Translations under genes and position numbers: made by a program
Notes under the pieces: generated by a model
The model's input: the letters and a program-made list of their open reading frames with translations, nothing else
Databases searched by the model: none
What the model was told of the DNA's origin: nothing
Assembly (NCBI RefSeq): GCF_004784465.1
Contig: NZ_SRRU01000004.1
Span: 310,001 to 374,000 of the forward strand
DNA: 64,000 bases
Origin: Streptomyces griseoluteus
GTDB lineage: Bacteria > Actinomycetota > Actinomycetes > Streptomycetales > Streptomycetaceae
Reading direction: 5' to 3'
In this document: positions 63,628 to 64,000 of the stretch, one piece after another
How positions within the stretch are numbered: position 1 is the stretch's first letter
Layout of the letters: each line of letters starts with the position of its first letter

Positions 63628-64000
63628 GTGATCGATCCGCACGCCCCCGTGTCCCGGGCTGCCCCGCCGTCCTCGGGTGCCCCGCCCTGGACCGAGCCCG
63701 CGTGGCTCCCCGTCCAGCCCGGTACCGGGCGGTTCCTGGTGCTCGCGTGCGTCTTCGTCTGCGCGGCCTGCGGGCTGGTGTACGAACTCGAACTCGTCGC
63801 CTTCGCCTCCTACTTGATCGGTGACTCGGTCACCCAGGCGTCCGTGGTGCTGTCGGTGATGGTGTTCGCCATGGGCATCGGCTCGCTCGGCGCGAAACGG
63901 CTGCGCTGGCACGCGGCGGTGGGGTTCGGCGCGATCGAGACCGCGCTCGCGCTGGTGGGCGGGTGCAGTGCGATGGCGGTGTACGCGGTGTTCGCCTGGA
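63628..64000 (+). CDS. Spermidine-synthase-like membrane protein (partial)
   Basis: GTG at 63628; 124 residues are visible before the window ends. A Pro-rich N-terminus is followed by at least three membrane helices ([59 protein letters not shown]) with the [19 protein letters not shown] segment typical of long actinobacterial spermidine-synthase-family proteins. The catalytic domain lies outside the window. Confidence 0.85.
   Translation, partial: MIDPHAPVSRAAPPSSGAPPWTEPAWLPVQPGTGRFLVLACVFVCAACGLVYELELVAFASYLIGDSVTQASVVLSVMVFAMGIGSLGAKRLRWHAAVGFGAIETALALVGGCSAMAVYAVFAW

Overview
The window is high-GC actinomycete chromosome, almost certainly Streptomyces. Evidence: GC-rich third codon positions, frequent GTG starts, the dnaK-grpE-dnaJ-hspR operon and clpB each preceded by a CTTGAG(T/C)-N7-ACTCAAG type HspR operator (HAIR), a class-E-type LAxTG surface protein, and two copies of the streptomycete parS palindrome GTTTCACGTGAAAC, which normally cluster around oriC.

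Layout. 0-7.2 kb: end of an unrecognised gene, parS, a family 2 glycosyltransferase, a divergent LysR/PhzF pair, an LAETG-anchored wall protein, a PAP2 membrane protein, a lipoprotein and a polysaccharide deacetylase. 7.7-13.1 kb: a likely immune-type locus. A small Bell/RHIM-like protein converges on an NB-ARC/TPR (NLR-like) ATPase, and both carry the same short amyloid-signalling-like motif. The NLR is translationally coupled to a PfkB kinase and lies at the end of a Nudix-dehydrogenase-kinase-NLR operon. 13.3-19.7 kb: DUF4232 protein, HTH membrane protein, tRNA-Gly(CCC), dcd, a phosphoribosyltransferase and a large LAL-type LuxR regulator. 20.0-21.7 kb: two secreted NTQGGVQG-repeat proteins. 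21.9-27.4 kb: a Yip1 protein and three tandem FG-GAP secreted paralogues. 27.5-29.6 kb: a 2-kb element holding only a large serine integrase, apparently inserted in the first codons of an ABM-family monooxygenase gene. 30-38 kb: Fe-S membrane oxidoreductase, the chaperone operon and a sugar-binding lipoprotein. 38.3-41.3 kb: two paralogous LuxR-type regulators separated by a palindromic element, then a secreted peptide with four DTRWD repeats and a Rieske-like protein whose cluster histidines are arginines. 41.4-48.4 kb: PPOX protein, clpB, a RloA/RloB (AbiL-like) defence pair, a YbjN protein and an aminotransferase.

48.44-62.16 kb is an integrated actinomycete conjugative element (AICE, pSAM2 type) bounded by an 18-bp near-perfect direct repeat. 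Its core holds a GntR (KorSA-like) repressor with an operator array, an FtsK-like Tra protein, Spd-type spread proteins, a GGDEF protein, RepSA, Xis and Int. It also has a parS site, a large nested inverted repeat (possible replication origin), a cargo of DUF3494-DUF5819-HTTM genes, and an orphan tRNA-Ser 3' half that suggests an older attachment site. The conserved chromosome resumes at 62.2 kb with a small Gly/Cys-rich protein, a DUF2617 protein and the start of a spermidine-synthase-like membrane protein.

All functions are read from motifs and context; no database search was run. Start codons were chosen by ribosome-binding site, signal peptide or paralogue alignment and may shift by a few codons.
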